The notes: generated from the sequence alone by a model not told the origin. DNA of 64,000 nucleotides from Paracoccus sp. S3-43 (GCF_029027965.1 NZ_CP119082.1:2899001-2963000), one strand, 5' to 3'; positions 1 to 9,082 are shown, numbered from the stretch's first letter. A program made the numbers and translations.

Positions 1-622
1 TGCGGCCCAGGACATAGACGACGCCGTTCTGCACCGCAGGACCGCCGCCGATCGGCGCATCGACCCGCTGCCGCCACAACACCCGCCCCGAGGCCGCGTC
101 CAGCGCCACCAGCTCGCCGAAGCCGCCGGTCGCATAGACCCGCCCGCCCTCATAGGCGAGGCCGCCGCCCGACACGCTCTCGCGCGTTTCCAGGGCCGGG
201 GCGATGTCGCTGGTCCAAGCGATGGCGCCGCCGGTGGTGGTCGCCGTCACGCGGGTGCGGCTGTCCAGGGTAAAGACCAGCCCGCCGCCCACCACCGGAT
301 CGGCGCTGATGCGGTGGCGCTTGTCGCTGCCCTGGCCGATGGTCGCGGTCCAGAGGCGGTTCGTCCCCGCGCCCACCGCCAGATGGCCCGGCTGATGCGC
401 GGCATTGCCCGCGCGATGGGTCCATTCGCCATTGGTCACGGGCGCCGTCAGCCGCAGCGCGGTCGAGGCGACGGGCGCCGGGGCTTCCACCGCGGGACCG
501 TCGGGCGAGGTCACGGCCAGCGGGTCCAGCCGCTGCCCCGGCAGGATCGTGTCGCGTTCGCCGCAGGCCACCAGGCCCAGCGTGGCCGCCAGGGCCAGGG
601 TCAGTCGCAGCGTGGCGGTCAT
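1..622 (-). CDS. bamB: Outer-membrane assembly lipoprotein BamB-like (3' end outside window)
   Basis: The N-terminal about 207 codons of a beta-propeller protein of the PQQ-binding-like/BamB family. The first residues form a lipoprotein signal with lipobox LVAC, so the mature protein should be anchored to the periplasmic face of the outer membrane, where BamB assists the BAM complex. Propeller-type repeats such as GGGLVFTLDSRTRV and ALDAASGRVLWRQ are visible. ATG at 622 follows a purine-rich GGAGAGGCGAGGA; an in-frame ATG at 649 is possible but less likely. It lies just downstream of a YfgM-like gene, the yfgM-bamB order known from other proteobacteria. The C-terminus is cut by the window edge. 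Confidence 0.85.
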   Translation of the reverse strand, partial: MTATLRLTLALAATLGLVACGERDTILPGQRLDPLAVTSPDGPAVEAPAPVASTALRLTAPVTNGEWTHRAGNAAHQPGHLAVGAGTNRLWTATIGQGSDKRHRISADPVVGGGLVFTLDSRTRVTATTTGGAIAWTSDIAPALETRESVSGGGLAYEGGRVYATGGFGELVALDAASGRVLWRQRVDAPIGGGPAVQNGVVYVLGR

Positions 623-660
623 TCCTCGCCTCTCCCTCGTATCGTTCATTGGCCGGGCCA

Positions 661-1329
661 TCAGCCGGCGGGCATGTTCTCGGACGGTTCGGGTTCGACG
701 CCCAGGGCGATCATCATCTCGGACAGGCGTAGGCGCAAGGCCTCGGACAGGCCGTCCTTGTCTTGGATCTGACGGATCAGGTTGACCGCATCGTCTGGCC
801 GACCCGCGCCGATCAGGGCGACGGCCTTCTGTTCAAGGGCCAGCAGCTCGAACGGCGCGCCCGCGCGCGACAGGCGCGACAGGATCTCGTCGCGCTGAGC
901 GGGGTCCATCCGGTCGCCTTGCAGCATCACCAGCTTCAGTTCCGCAAGGTCGTGCAGGACCGTGCCCGCCGCCGCGTCGCCCGCGACATCGCGCAGCGCA
1001 TCGGCCGCGGCATCGCTGCCGCCGCGTTCGGACCATTCCGAGGCCGCGATCAGCGCGGCCAGGACGCGGCGGGATTCGGCGCCCTGCGGATCGACCTGCA
1101 TGATCGCCGCCGGATCGCCCGACGCCTCGGCCGCAAGGATCGCGTCGCCCCAGGCGCGGGCCTGCGCCTGGTCGCGCGCCTGGCTGTATTCGCGCCAGAC
1201 CACGCCCGCGACGATGCCCAGGATCACCAACCCCGCGACCCAGCCCCAGCGACGGAACAGCCGGAACAGGCGTTCCCGGCGCAGGTCGTCGAAAACCTCG
1301 TCGATGAAATTGTCGTTCTGGTTGGCCAT
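661..1329 (-). CDS. YfgM-like tetratricopeptide inner-membrane protein
   Basis: A 222-residue protein with a short cytoplasmic N-terminus (DEVFDDLRRERLFRLFRRWG), one transmembrane helix at about residues 25-42, and a periplasmic helical tail rich in Ala and Leu, the layout of YfgM/TPR_21 proteins. The family acts as a periplasmic chaperone accessory at the Sec translocon. The start at 1329 is chosen because the longer frame to 1404 adds a basic, unconserved leader that runs towards the sod terminator. It is followed at short distance by bamB and probably cotranscribed with it. Confidence 0.8.
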   Translation of the reverse strand: MANQNDNFIDEVFDDLRRERLFRLFRRWGWVAGLVILGIVAGVVWREYSQARDQAQARAWGDAILAAEASGDPAAIMQVDPQGAESRRVLAALIAASEWSERGGSDAAADALRDVAGDAAAGTVLHDLAELKLVMLQGDRMDPAQRDEILSRLSRAGAPFELLALEQKAVALIGAGRPDDAVNLIRQIQDKDGLSEALRLRLSEMMIALGVEPEPSENMPAG

Positions 1330-1405
1330 GCCCGTCTTCCGCAGCTTTCCTGCGCCCTGTCTTATACCGGCGCGAGGCGGAAAGCCAATGCCGCCTTGCG
1401 CCACG

Positions 1406-1431
1406 AAAAAGGCCCGGCGCTGTGCCGGGCC
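1406..1431 (-). terminator. Rho-independent terminator of sod
   Basis: An 8-bp GC-rich stem (GGCCCGGC / GCCGGGCC, arms 1411-1418 and 1424-1431), followed on the minus strand by five T (A run at 1406-1410). It sits 20 bases beyond the superoxide dismutase stop codon. Confidence 0.8.
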
Positions 1432-1453
1432 TTCGCATCCGTCAGGGCGGGGC

Positions 1454-2053
1454 TCACAGCCGCGAGGCGACGTTTTCCCAGTTCACCAGATTGTCGAGGA
1501 AGTTTTCCAGGTATTTCGGACGGGCGTTGCGGAAGTCGATATAATAGCTGTGTTCCCACACATCGACGCCCAGCAGCGCGGTCTGGCCCGAGACCAGCGG
1601 GTTCACGCCGTTTTCGGTCTTGGTCACCTCCAGCTTGCCATCGGCGTTCCTGACCAGCCAGGCCCAGCCCGAACCGAACTGGCCGACACCGGCCTCGGTG
1701 AACTTCTTCTTGAAATCGTCGACCGAGCCGAAGGATTCGGTGATCGCCTTTTCCAGTTCCGACGGGATCGCGCCGGGCCTGGGGGTCATCCATTCCCAGA
1801 ACTGCGTGTGGTTCCAGTGCTGGCTGGCGTTGTTGAAGATGCCGTTCTGCGCCACGGCGCCCTTCTGGTAGGTGCCCTTGACGATATCCTCCAGCGACTT
1901 GCCGTCCCATTCGGTCCCGGCGACCAGCTCGTTCAGCTTGTCGACATAGGCCTTGTGGTGCTTGTCGTGGTGGTATTCCAGCGTTTCCCTGGACATGCCG
2001 CCTTCGGCCAGTGCGTCATGCGCATAGGGAAGATCGGGAAGCGTGAAAGCCAT
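1454..2053 (-). CDS. sodB: Superoxide dismutase, Fe/Mn family
   Basis: A 199-residue enzyme converting superoxide to hydrogen peroxide and oxygen. Metal ligands are recognisable: His in EYHHDKHHKAYV near residue 27, His in SQHWNHTQFW near residue 75, and the Asp/His pair in DVWEHSYYIDFRN near residue 160. The sequence GQFGSGWAWLV resembles iron-type SodB more than manganese-type, though metal choice cannot be settled from sequence. No signal peptide, so cytoplasmic. The start MAFTLPDLPYAHDAL matches the usual family N-terminus; the 14 in-frame codons upstream are not family-like. Monocistronic, with its own terminator. Confidence 0.95.
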   Translation of the reverse strand: MAFTLPDLPYAHDALAEGGMSRETLEYHHDKHHKAYVDKLNELVAGTEWDGKSLEDIVKGTYQKGAVAQNGIFNNASQHWNHTQFWEWMTPRPGAIPSELEKAITESFGSVDDFKKKFTEAGVGQFGSGWAWLVRNADGKLEVTKTENGVNPLVSGQTALLGVDVWEHSYYIDFRNARPKYLENFLDNLVNWENVASRL

Positions 2054-2159
2054 TTTCTGTCCTTTCGTAAGGGGTTGGGCGATGGTCGGGCGCACAGTCC
2101 CGCATTCGGCGGATCAACGCAAGGGGAACCGGCGGGTTCCTGCGGAACGACGCAAGCCG

Positions 2160-2210
2160 GGGGACTTCACGTCCCCCGGACCGCTGCGGGATATTCGGGC
2201 CGGAATGAGA
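2160..2210 (+). repeat. Degenerate copy of dispersed 'CCCCCGAGGATATTTGG' repeat
   Basis: This intergenic stretch (tcccccggaccgctgcggg, then atattcgggccggaatgaga) matches in order the better preserved copies near 35.9 kb and 63.96 kb. It lies between sod and a small membrane-protein gene. Confidence 0.5.
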
Positions 2211-2231
2211 GGCCCCTTCGGGCCGACACGG

Positions 2232-2450
2232 TCAGTTGGCGGGTGCCGGCGTGGCGGGCGTGGTGGCGGTGTCGGCAGGCTCGACATCGACGGCGCCGTC
2301 CACGGCAGGATCGGCCGGGGTCGTCACCGCCGCATCCGGGGTGGCGTCCGTGGCGGTCTCGCTGCCCGACATGAAGAAGAACAACAACGCCACCACAACG
2401 ACGATGGCACCGATGATGATATACATGCGATTGCTGTTCGGCTCGGCCAT
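2232..2450 (-). CDS. Small single-pass membrane protein, unknown function
   Basis: A 72-residue protein: short polar N-terminus (MAEPNSNRMY), one strongly hydrophobic helix (IIIGAIVVVVALLFFF, about residues 11-26), then a low-complexity tail rich in Ala, Thr, Asp and Pro. An AGGGAA-type ribosome site precedes ATG 2450. I do not recognise a family beyond small Rhodobacterales membrane proteins of this shape. The tail probably faces the periplasm. Confidence 0.6.
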   Translation of the reverse strand: MAEPNSNRMYIIIGAIVVVVALLFFFMSGSETATDATPDAAVTTPADPAVDGAVDVEPADTATTPATPAPAN

Positions 2451-2651
2451 TCTGTTCCCTTTCGGTCAACCTTTTGATACCCGGACAATGAGAGCGGGGC
2501 CCTTCCGGTTCCCGCGGAATTGCCGGCGCGCGGACTTGTAGCCGATCCGCCGCACCGCCGATTGCGCCGCCCGGCACGGGAATGCGACAGGCTGACGCTT
2601 TTCGTCGGGACCAAAGCACCCTAAAAGACAGGGCCGAACACAGGGGGTGGC

Positions 2652-3863
2652 ATGTTCTGGATCATCTGCGCCGCGCTGACGGGTGCCGTGGGCCTTGCCA
2701 TCATGGCCCCGCTGCTGCGGGGGCGCGCCCATGCCGCGCAACCGGCGGCGGCCTTCGACCTGCGCGTCTATCGCGACCAGCTGCAAGAGGTCGAACGCGA
2801 CCTGGAACGCGGCGTGATCGCGCCCGAGGATGCCGCCCGCCTGCGGACCGAGATCGGGCGCAAGGTTCTGGACGCCGACCGCCGCCTGTCCCAGGCCGCA
2901 GCGGGCGGCGCGGCCGGACGCGGGCCTCTGGCCCTGGCCATCCTGGCGGTCCTGTTCGCGGGGGCGGTGGCCCTGTATCTGCGCGAGGGTCAGCCGGGGC
3001 GCGGCGACCTGCCGATCATGCAGCGCATCGCCGAATCCCAGCGGGTCTATGAAAACCGCCCCAGCCAGGCCGAGGCCGAGGCCAGGGCCCCCGCCCCCAT
3101 GGTGCCCGAAGTGCCCCAGGATTTCGCCGCCCTGATCGACCAGCTGCGCGAGGCCGTAGCCCGCAACCCCGACGATCCGCAGGGCCTGGCGCTGCTGGTC
3201 CAGAACGAGATCCGGCTGGGCAATTTCGCCGCCGCCCGGCAGGCGCAGCAGCGGCTGGTGGATCTGCGCGGCGATCAGGTCACGGCCCCGGACCTGGTGC
3301 GCCTGTCGGCGCTGATGATCGAGGCGGCGGGCGGCGTCATCACCCCCGAGGCCGAGGCCGTTCTGACCCGCGCCCTGCAAGCCGACCCGCACGATCCGCA
3401 GGGCCGCTACCTGCTGGGGATGCTGCAATTGCAGAACGACCGCCCCGACCGCGCCTTCCCGATCTGGCGCCGCCTGCTGGAGGAAGGCCCCGAGGATGCC
3501 CCCTGGATCGCGCCGATCCGCGCCGCCATCGCCGATCTGGCCTGGCTGGCGGGCCAGCCCGACTATGTGCCGCCCGCCGCGATGCCCGGCCCCGATGCCG
3601 ATGCGATGGCCGCGGCCGAAGACATGAGCCCCGAAGATCGCCAGCAGATGATCGCCGGGATGGTGTCGCAACTGGAAGCCCGGCTGGCCCAGCAGGGCGG
3701 CACGCCCGAGGAATGGGCGCGGCTGATTTCCTCGCTGGTGGTGATCGGCGACACGGACCACGCCCGCGAGATCTGGACCGAGGCGCAGACCCGCTTCGCC
3801 GCCCAGCCCGAGGCGCTGGAGATCGTGCGCCAGGCCGCCGTCCAGTCGGGGCTTGCCGAATGA
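2652..3863 (+). CDS. ccmI: Cytochrome c biogenesis protein CcmI (CycH)
   Basis: A 403-residue bitopic protein. The N-terminal part has two membrane helices (about residues 1-22 and 97-113) around a cytoplasmic leucine-zipper-like segment (VYRDQLQEVERDLERGVI), and the periplasmic remainder contains TPR-like helices (NPDDPQGLALLVQNEIRLGNF, split here only for quoting; DPHDPQGRYLLGMLQLQND). In alphaproteobacteria CcmI chaperones apocytochrome c to the haem ligation complex. Its stop overlaps the start of ruvX by 3 bases (ATGA context), so the two are translationally coupled. Confidence 0.9.
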   Translation: MFWIICAALTGAVGLAIMAPLLRGRAHAAQPAAAFDLRVYRDQLQEVERDLERGVIAPEDAARLRTEIGRKVLDADRRLSQAAAGGAAGRGPLALAILAVLFAGAVALYLREGQPGRGDLPIMQRIAESQRVYENRPSQAEAEARAPAPMVPEVPQDFAALIDQLREAVARNPDDPQGLALLVQNEIRLGNFAAARQAQQRLVDLRGDQVTAPDLVRLSALMIEAAGGVITPEAEAVLTRALQADPHDPQGRYLLGMLQLQNDRPDRAFPIWRRLLEEGPEDAPWIAPIRAAIADLAWLAGQPDYVPPAAMPGPDADAMAAAEDMSPEDRQQMIAGMVSQLEARLAQQGGTPEEWARLISSLVVIGDTDHAREIWTEAQTRFAAQPEALEIVRQAAVQSGLAE

Positions 3864-4330
3864 TCCACCCCGAGATTGCCGATTTCGCCGCTTCCCTGCC
3901 TCTGGCCGGCGGCATCGCCGGGCTGGATCTGGGCACCAAGACCATCGGCGTCGCGGTCAGCGACGGGCTGCGGCAGGTGGCATCCCCCCTGACGGTGATC
4001 CGGCGGCGGAAATTCACGCTGGACGCGGCGGAACTGCTGGCGATTGCCGGGGATCGCGGGCTGGTCGGCCTGATCCTGGGCCTGCCGCGCAACATGGATG
4101 GCAGCGAAGGCCCGCGCGCCCAATCCACCCGCGCCTTCGCCCGCAACCTGGAACGGCTGACCGAATTGCCCATCGGCTTCTGGGACGAACGCCTGTCCAC
4201 GGTGGCCGCCGAACGCGCGTTGCTGGAGGCCGACACGTCCCGCAAGCGACGGGCCGAGGTGATCGACCAGGTGGCGGCGGGATACATCCTGCAAGGCGCG
4301 CTCGACCGGCTGGGCTATCTGGCGCGATGA
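3860..4330 (+). CDS. ruvX: Holliday junction resolvase-like RuvX (YqgF)
   Basis: A 156-residue RNase H-fold protein. Motifs include GLDLGTKTIGVAVSDG with the first acidic residue near position 20, GLPRNMDGSEGPRA, and WDERLSTVAAER carrying further acidic residues. YqgF/RuvX proteins process pre-16S rRNA and resemble Holliday junction resolvases; the essential role in vivo is thought to be rRNA maturation. ATG 3860 overlaps the ccmI stop, and its own stop overlaps the next ATG, giving a three-gene coupled unit. Confidence 0.92.
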   Translation: MIHPEIADFAASLPLAGGIAGLDLGTKTIGVAVSDGLRQVASPLTVIRRRKFTLDAAELLAIAGDRGLVGLILGLPRNMDGSEGPRAQSTRAFARNLERLTELPIGFWDERLSTVAAERALLEADTSRKRRAEVIDQVAAGYILQGALDRLGYLAR

Positions 4331-4494
4331 TCGAATCCCCCTGCATCAAGGTCTGCGTGATCGACCCCGCATCCGGGCTTTGCACCGGCTGCCTGCGGAC
4401 ACTGGATGAAATCGCAGCCTGGGGATCGCTGCCCGATGACGACCGGCGCCGGATCATGGCCGAATTGCCCGCCCGGCGGGTCCGGCTGGGCTGA
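4327..4494 (+). CDS. DUF1289 protein (Fe-S/zinc-like Cys motif)
   Basis: A 55-residue protein with four cysteines in the DUF1289 pattern: SPCIKVC near the start and LCTGCLRTLDEIAAW following. The spacing suggests a bound metal or Fe-S cluster, but no biochemical role is established. ATG 4327 overlaps the ruvX stop by 4 bases. Confidence 0.85.
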   Translation: MIESPCIKVCVIDPASGLCTGCLRTLDEIAAWGSLPDDDRRRIMAELPARRVRLG

Positions 4495-4554
4495 CCGCTT
4501 GCCGCATGGCGGGGCATCTGCGATAGAAACGCGACCCCGACCAAAAGGCCCGCC

Positions 4555-5517
4555 ATGACCTTTCGCGCCCGCCACCTGCTTGGCATCGACCACCTTGCCC
4601 CGCCCGAGATCGTCACGCTTCTGGATCTGGCCGAGGATTACGTGGCCCTCAACCGCCGCACGGTCAAGCATTCCGACGCGTTGCAGGGGATGACCCAGAT
4701 CAACATGTTCTTCGAGAACTCGACCCGCACCCAGGCCAGTTTCGAACTGGCGGGCAAGCGGCTGGGGGCGGATGTGATGAACATGGCCGTCGCGCATTCC
4801 AGCGTGAAGAAGGGCGAGACGCTGATCGACACGGCGCTGACGCTGAACGCGATGCAGCCCGACCTGCTGGTGGTGCGCCACCCGAACAGCGGCGCGGTCA
4901 ACCTGCTGGCGGAAAAGGTGAATTGCGCGGTCGTCAATGCGGGCGACGGGCGGCACGAACACCCGACCCAGGCGCTGCTGGACGCGCTGACCATCCGCCG
5001 CGCCAAGGGGCGGCTGCACCGGCTGACCATCGCCATCTGCGGCGACATCGCCAACAGCCGGGTGGCCCGGTCGAACCTGCTGCTGCTGGGCAAGATGGAA
5101 AACCGCTTGCGGCTGATCGGCCCCGCCACCCTGATGCCAACTGGGGCGGGCGAGATGGGCGTCGAACTGTTCGAGGACATGCGCGAAGGGCTGAGGGGCG
5201 CCGACGTGGTGATGATGCTGCGGCTTCAGAAGGAACGCATGGACGGCGGCTTCATCCCGTCCGAACGAGAATATTACCACCGCTGGGGGCTGGACGCCGA
5301 GAAGCTGGCCTTGGCCGCGCCCGACGCCATCGTCATGCATCCCGGCCCGATGAACCGGGGGGTAGAGATCGACGGCACCCTCGCCGACGACATCAACCGC
5401 TCGGTGATCCAGGACCAGGTGGAGATGGGCGTGGCGGTGCGCATGGCGGCGCTGGACCTGCTGGCGCGGAACCTGCGCGCCGAACGCGGCCGCAAGGCGG
5501 CGGGGGTGATGGTATGA
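4555..5517 (+). CDS. pyrB: Aspartate carbamoyltransferase catalytic chain
   Basis: A 320-residue enzyme condensing carbamoyl phosphate and aspartate, the first committed step of pyrimidine synthesis. The carbamoyl-phosphate loop [20 protein letters not shown], the [12 protein letters not shown] motif and the aspartate-binding region [12 protein letters not shown] are intact. Length is normal for the family. No pyrI regulatory gene follows. Instead the stop codon overlaps the start of a PyrC-like gene, the arrangement typical of ATCases that assemble with a noncatalytic dihydroorotase partner. Confidence 0.95.
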   Translation: MTFRARHLLGIDHLAPPEIVTLLDLAEDYVALNRRTVKHSDALQGMTQINMFFENSTRTQASFELAGKRLGADVMNMAVAHSSVKKGETLIDTALTLNAMQPDLLVVRHPNSGAVNLLAEKVNCAVVNAGDGRHEHPTQALLDALTIRRAKGRLHRLTIAICGDIANSRVARSNLLLLGKMENRLRLIGPATLMPTGAGEMGVELFEDMREGLRGADVVMMLRLQKERMDGGFIPSEREYYHRWGLDAEKLALAAPDAIVMHPGPMNRGVEIDGTLADDINRSVIQDQVEMGVAVRMAALDLLARNLRAERGRKAAGVMV

Positions 5518-6788
5518 GCGCGACAGTCTTCACCAACGCCCGCCTGATCGACCCCGAGGCGCAGTCTGATGCCCCCGGCAGCCTGCTGGTCCGCGACGGC
5601 GTGATCGAGGGCATCGACGCCCCTGCCCCCGAAGGCGCCGCCGTCATCGAATGCGACGGCCGCGCCTTGGCGCCCGGCATCATCGACTGGGGCGTCAAGA
5701 TCGGCGAGCCGGGAGAGCGGCATAAGGAATCCTTCCGCAGCGCGGGGCTTGCGGCGGCGGCGGGGGGCGTGACCACCATCATCGCGCGTCCCGACACGAT
5801 GCCGCCCATCGACACGCCGGAATCGCTGGAATTCGTGACCCGCCGCGCGGCCGACGCCCCGGTCAACATCCGCCACATGGCCGCCCTGACCAAGGTCCGC
5901 GAGGGGCGCGAGATGGTCGAGATCGGCTTTCTGACCGATGCCGGCGCGGTGGCCTTCACCGACGGCGTGCGGCAGGTGGCGGATACGCGCCTCTTGTCGC
6001 GCTGCATGACCTATGCGCGGGGCCTGGGCGCGCTGATCGTCGGCCATCCGCAGGATGCGGGCCTGTCGCGCGGGACGGCGGCGACCAGCGGCAAGTTCGC
6101 CTCGATCTATGGCATCCCCGCCGTTTCGCCCATGGCCGAGGTGATCGGACTGGACCGCGACCTTGCGCTTGCGGCGATGACCGGCTGCCGCTGGCACGCC
6201 GACCAGATCACCACCGCCCGCGCCCTGCCCGCCCTGCGCCGCGCGCGGGACGCGGGGCTGGACGTGACGGCGGGGATCTCGATCCACCACCTGACGCTGA
6301 ACGAATACGATGTGGGCGACTATCGCACCTTTTTCCGCTTCACGCCCCCCCTGCGGTCCGAGGATGACCGGCTGGCCATGGTCCAGGCCGTGGCGGACGG
6401 GCTGATCGACGTGATCGCCAGCTTCCACACGCCTCAGGACGAGGAATCCAAGCGCCTGCCCTTCGAGGCCGCCGCCCCCGGCGCCGTCGGGTTGCAGACC
6501 CTGCTGCCCGCCGCGATGCGGCTGTATCATCAGGGCGGGCTGTCGCTGCCGCAACTGTGGCGGGCGATGTCGCTGAACCCGGCGAAACGGCTGGGCCTGC
6601 CGGGCGGGCGGCTGTCGAAAGGCGCCCCCGCCGATCTGGTGCTGTTCGACCCGGACGCGCCCTTCGTGCTGGACCGCTTCACGCTGCTGTCGAAATCGAA
6701 GAACACCCCCTTCGACGGCGCGCGTCTGGAGGGCCGCGTCCTGGGCACCTGGGTGGCCGGTCGGCGCGTGTTCGGGGGTGCGCCATGA
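5514..6788 (+). CDS. pyrC: Dihydroorotase-like protein, PyrC'-type, probably noncatalytic
   Basis: A 424-residue amidohydrolase-fold protein with the dihydroorotase layout ([62 protein letters not shown]). The Asp-x-His-x-His metal motif expected after PGIID reads DWGVKIG, and the catalytic Asp region, normally DHAP, reads SFHTPQ. Both losses argue that it does not bind the zinc centre. In other proteobacteria such PyrC' proteins are structural partners of PyrB. The start overlaps the pyrB stop and its own stop overlaps plsY. An active dihydroorotase should exist elsewhere in the genome. Confidence 0.88.
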   Translation: MSATVFTNARLIDPEAQSDAPGSLLVRDGVIEGIDAPAPEGAAVIECDGRALAPGIIDWGVKIGEPGERHKESFRSAGLAAAAGGVTTIIARPDTMPPIDTPESLEFVTRRAADAPVNIRHMAALTKVREGREMVEIGFLTDAGAVAFTDGVRQVADTRLLSRCMTYARGLGALIVGHPQDAGLSRGTAATSGKFASIYGIPAVSPMAEVIGLDRDLALAAMTGCRWHADQITTARALPALRRARDAGLDVTAGISIHHLTLNEYDVGDYRTFFRFTPPLRSEDDRLAMVQAVADGLIDVIASFHTPQDEESKRLPFEAAAPGAVGLQTLLPAAMRLYHQGGLSLPQLWRAMSLNPAKRLGLPGGRLSKGAPADLVLFDPDAPFVLDRFTLLSKSKNTPFDGARLEGRVLGTWVAGRRVFGGAP

Positions 6789-7363
6789 TCTTGTGGACGA
6801 TCTTCGGCTATCTGCTGGGATCCATCCCCTTCGGGCTGGTGATCGCGCGCGCCCTGGGCCTGGGCGACCTGCGCAAGATCGGGTCGGGCAATATCGGCGC
6901 GACCAACGTCCTGCGCACCGGCAACAAGCCCGCGGCGCTGGCGACGCTGCTGCTGGATTCCGGCAAGGGCGCCATCGCGGTGCTGGCCGCGCGGCATCTG
7001 GGCGGCGACACGGCGGCGATGCTGGCGGGGGGCGCGGCCTTCCTGGGCCATTGCTTCCCGGTCTGGCTGGGCTTCAGGGGCGGCAAGGGGGTCGCGACCT
7101 TCCTGGGCACGCTGATCGCGCTGCACTGGCCGCTGGGCCTGATCGCCTGCGGGGTCTGGCTGCTGACCGCAGCCGTCAGCCGCATCAGCAGCCTCTCGGC
7201 GCTGCTGGCCGCCGCACTGTCGCCGGTCTTTGCCTGGGCGATGGGGCGCACCGAGCTGATCGCCGTCAGCCTGTTCATGGCGGTGCTGATCTTTCTTCGC
7301 CACCGCCCGAACATCGCCCGCCTGCTGGACGGGACCGAGCCGCGGATCGGCCGCAAGGGCTAG
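6785..7363 (+). CDS. plsY: Glycerol-3-phosphate acyltransferase PlsY
   Basis: A 192-residue integral membrane enzyme moving the acyl group of acyl phosphate to glycerol 3-phosphate, the first step of phospholipid synthesis. Family motifs are clear: GSIPFGLVIAR, KIGSGNIGATNVLR, and GFRGGKGVATFLG. About five membrane helices are expected. ATG 6785 overlaps the preceding stop by 4 bases. Its stop lies in a CTAG palindrome shared with the stop of the convergent gene. Confidence 0.95.
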   Translation: MILWTIFGYLLGSIPFGLVIARALGLGDLRKIGSGNIGATNVLRTGNKPAALATLLLDSGKGAIAVLAARHLGGDTAAMLAGGAAFLGHCFPVWLGFRGGKGVATFLGTLIALHWPLGLIACGVWLLTAAVSRISSLSALLAAALSPVFAWAMGRTELIAVSLFMAVLIFLRHRPNIARLLDGTEPRIGRKG

Positions 7364-7767
7364 CGTTCGGCCACCAGGGTCCGGCCCGCCGGACGGGCGG
7401 GCCGGGCGGGCGCGGGTTCCGGCTGCGGTTCGCCGGCAGCCTCGCGCAGCGGCGGCTGGCTGAACGGGCGGGCCGGAGCGGCGGCGGGGGCAGCGACTGG
7501 AACGGGGGCGGACAGGCCCTGCCCGGCGAGGCGGCGCAGCGCGTCGGCCCCGCGCCGGGCCGAGATCGCGACCGAGATCAGCGCAAGGCATCCCGCCGAA
7601 AACAGCAGCAGAACCACGATCCCCAGCAGACCGACAAAGATCGGCAGCGGCGGCCAACCCTCGGCCTGGCCCACCTGGGTGACGACGGCCCCGATCAGCG
7701 CCACGACGCCCACCGCGAAGACCGCGCCCACGACGCGCTGCACCCAAACCATCCCGTCCGCCTTCAT
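7360..7767 (-). CDS. Two-helix membrane protein, unknown function
   Basis: A 135-residue protein with two predicted membrane helices (VVGAVFAVGVVALIGAVV near residues 11-28 and FVGLLGIVVLLLFSAGCLAL near 43-62), followed by a cytoplasmic Pro/Ala/Arg-rich tail. No family recognised. The start at 7767 (MKADGMVWV) is preferred over upstream codons, which encode only Arg/Gly-rich sequence. Its TAG stop overlaps the plsY TAG on the other strand. Confidence 0.6.
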   Translation of the reverse strand: MKADGMVWVQRVVGAVFAVGVVALIGAVVTQVGQAEGWPPLPIFVGLLGIVVLLLFSAGCLALISVAISARRGADALRRLAGQGLSAPVPVAAPAAAPARPFSQPPLREAAGEPQPEPAPARPARPAGRTLVAER

Positions 7768-7992
7768 CGCCCGCCCCTTTCCGGTTCGCCCCCTGCCCTG
7801 CCACCGGCGCGGCTGCCGCGCAAGACGCCAGCCCTTCATATTGTCGTGCGCCGCGCCGCCCGCCCTGGAACCAGAGATTTTTATCGAAATAAAACAGAAG
7901 TGTCGCAGAAGCGTTAACCATTATGAACAGACTGCCGGGACCGCGCGCCATCCGGCCCCGCGGACGTAATGATCAAATATCGGGATTTTGTC

Positions 7993-9042
7993 ATGACCCT
8001 ACGGTTCGCCGCCATCGCGGCCTTTTCGGCATTCGCCGCCCTTGCCCCCGCGGCCCATGCGGCCAGCTACAACACCCTGACCGGAGAGGCGCCGCTCGTC
8101 GTCGCCCATCGCGGCGCCAGCGGCTATCTGCCCGAGGAAACGCTGGGCGGCTATGAGCTCGCCATCAAGCTGGGCGCCGACTATATCGAACCGGACCTGC
8201 AACTGACCAAGGACGGTCATCTGGTTGCGATGCACGACGGCACGCTGAGCCGCACCACCGACGTGCGCGACCTTTTCCCCGACCGCAGCAGCTACAGCGT
8301 CGGCGATTTCACCCTGGCCGAGATCAAGACGCTGACGGTCAAGCCGACCGGCGCGCTGTCGGGCGACAAGAACCCGCACAAGGACTTCACGCCCAGCATG
8401 GCCGATCCCTACAAGGTTCCGACCTTCGAGGAGGTTCTGGACTATCTGACGGCCTATAACACCGCCAACGGCACCAGCATCGGCATCTACCCGGAATCGA
8501 AGGCTCCGTTCGACGCGGTGAAGGACGCGGCCATCATCAAGACCCTGAAGGACAAGGGCTATACCGCCGCTGCCGACAAGGTCATCCTGCAATCCTTCGA
8601 CAACAAGTCGATCCTTGAACTGGACCGCCTGCTTGGCGAAAACGGCATGGAGGCCGAACTGGCCCAACTGGGTTCGGTCTCGCTTTTGGACGATGTCTAC
8701 AGCGTCGGCGGCGTCTCGCTGGCGGATCTGGCCAAGGTCGCCGATGGCGTCGGCGTCAGCTATGGCGGCATCACCGAGGCCTTCATCAAGGCCGCGCATG
8801 ACCTGGGCCTGAAGGTCCACGCCTATACCTTCCGCCCGCTGAGCGAGGAGCAGGCCTTCGCGATGATCGAACCGATGCTGAACTGGGGCCTGGACGGATT
8901 CTTCACCGACTATACCGATTTCGGCCGTGCGGTCGTCGACGCCCAGCAGCCCGCACCGGTGCCGCTGCCGGCTGCCGCGCCCCTGCTGCTGGCGGGCCTG
9001 GGCGGTCTGGCGCTGCTGCGCCGCCGCAAGAAAGCCGCCTGA
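7993..9042 (+). CDS. glpQ: Glycerophosphodiester phosphodiesterase with VPLPA-CTERM tail
   Basis: A 349-residue exported enzyme hydrolysing glycerophosphodiesters to glycerol 3-phosphate and an alcohol. After a signal peptide (cut expected after AAHA) come the GDPD motifs VAHRGASGYLPEET, GADYIEPDLQLTKDG and AMHDGTLSR. The C-terminus has the tripartite sorting pattern VPLPAAAPLLLAGLGGLALL then RRRKK, i.e. short motif, hydrophobic helix and basic cluster, as in VPLPA-CTERM proteins thought to be processed by exosortase-type enzymes. ATG 7993 follows GGGA at good spacing; ATG 7969 in frame is an alternative. A separately transcribed gene with its own terminator. Confidence 0.88.
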   Translation: MTLRFAAIAAFSAFAALAPAAHAASYNTLTGEAPLVVAHRGASGYLPEETLGGYELAIKLGADYIEPDLQLTKDGHLVAMHDGTLSRTTDVRDLFPDRSSYSVGDFTLAEIKTLTVKPTGALSGDKNPHKDFTPSMADPYKVPTFEEVLDYLTAYNTANGTSIGIYPESKAPFDAVKDAAIIKTLKDKGYTAAADKVILQSFDNKSILELDRLLGENGMEAELAQLGSVSLLDDVYSVGGVSLADLAKVADGVGVSYGGITEAFIKAAHDLGLKVHAYTFRPLSEEQAFAMIEPMLNWGLDGFFTDYTDFGRAVVDAQQPAPVPLPAAAPLLLAGLGGLALLRRRKKAA

Positions 9043-9056
9043 TCGTATCCGCAAAG

Positions 9057-9082
9057 AAAGGCGCCGGGGTTCCGGCGCCTTT
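9057..9082. terminator. Bidirectional terminator between glpQ and gshA
   Basis: Perfect 11-bp inverted repeat AAAGGCGCCGG (9057-9067) and CCGGCGCCTTT (9072-9082) with a 4-base loop. It lies 15 bases beyond the glpQ stop and touches the gshA stop, so it can serve both convergent genes. Confidence 0.75.
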
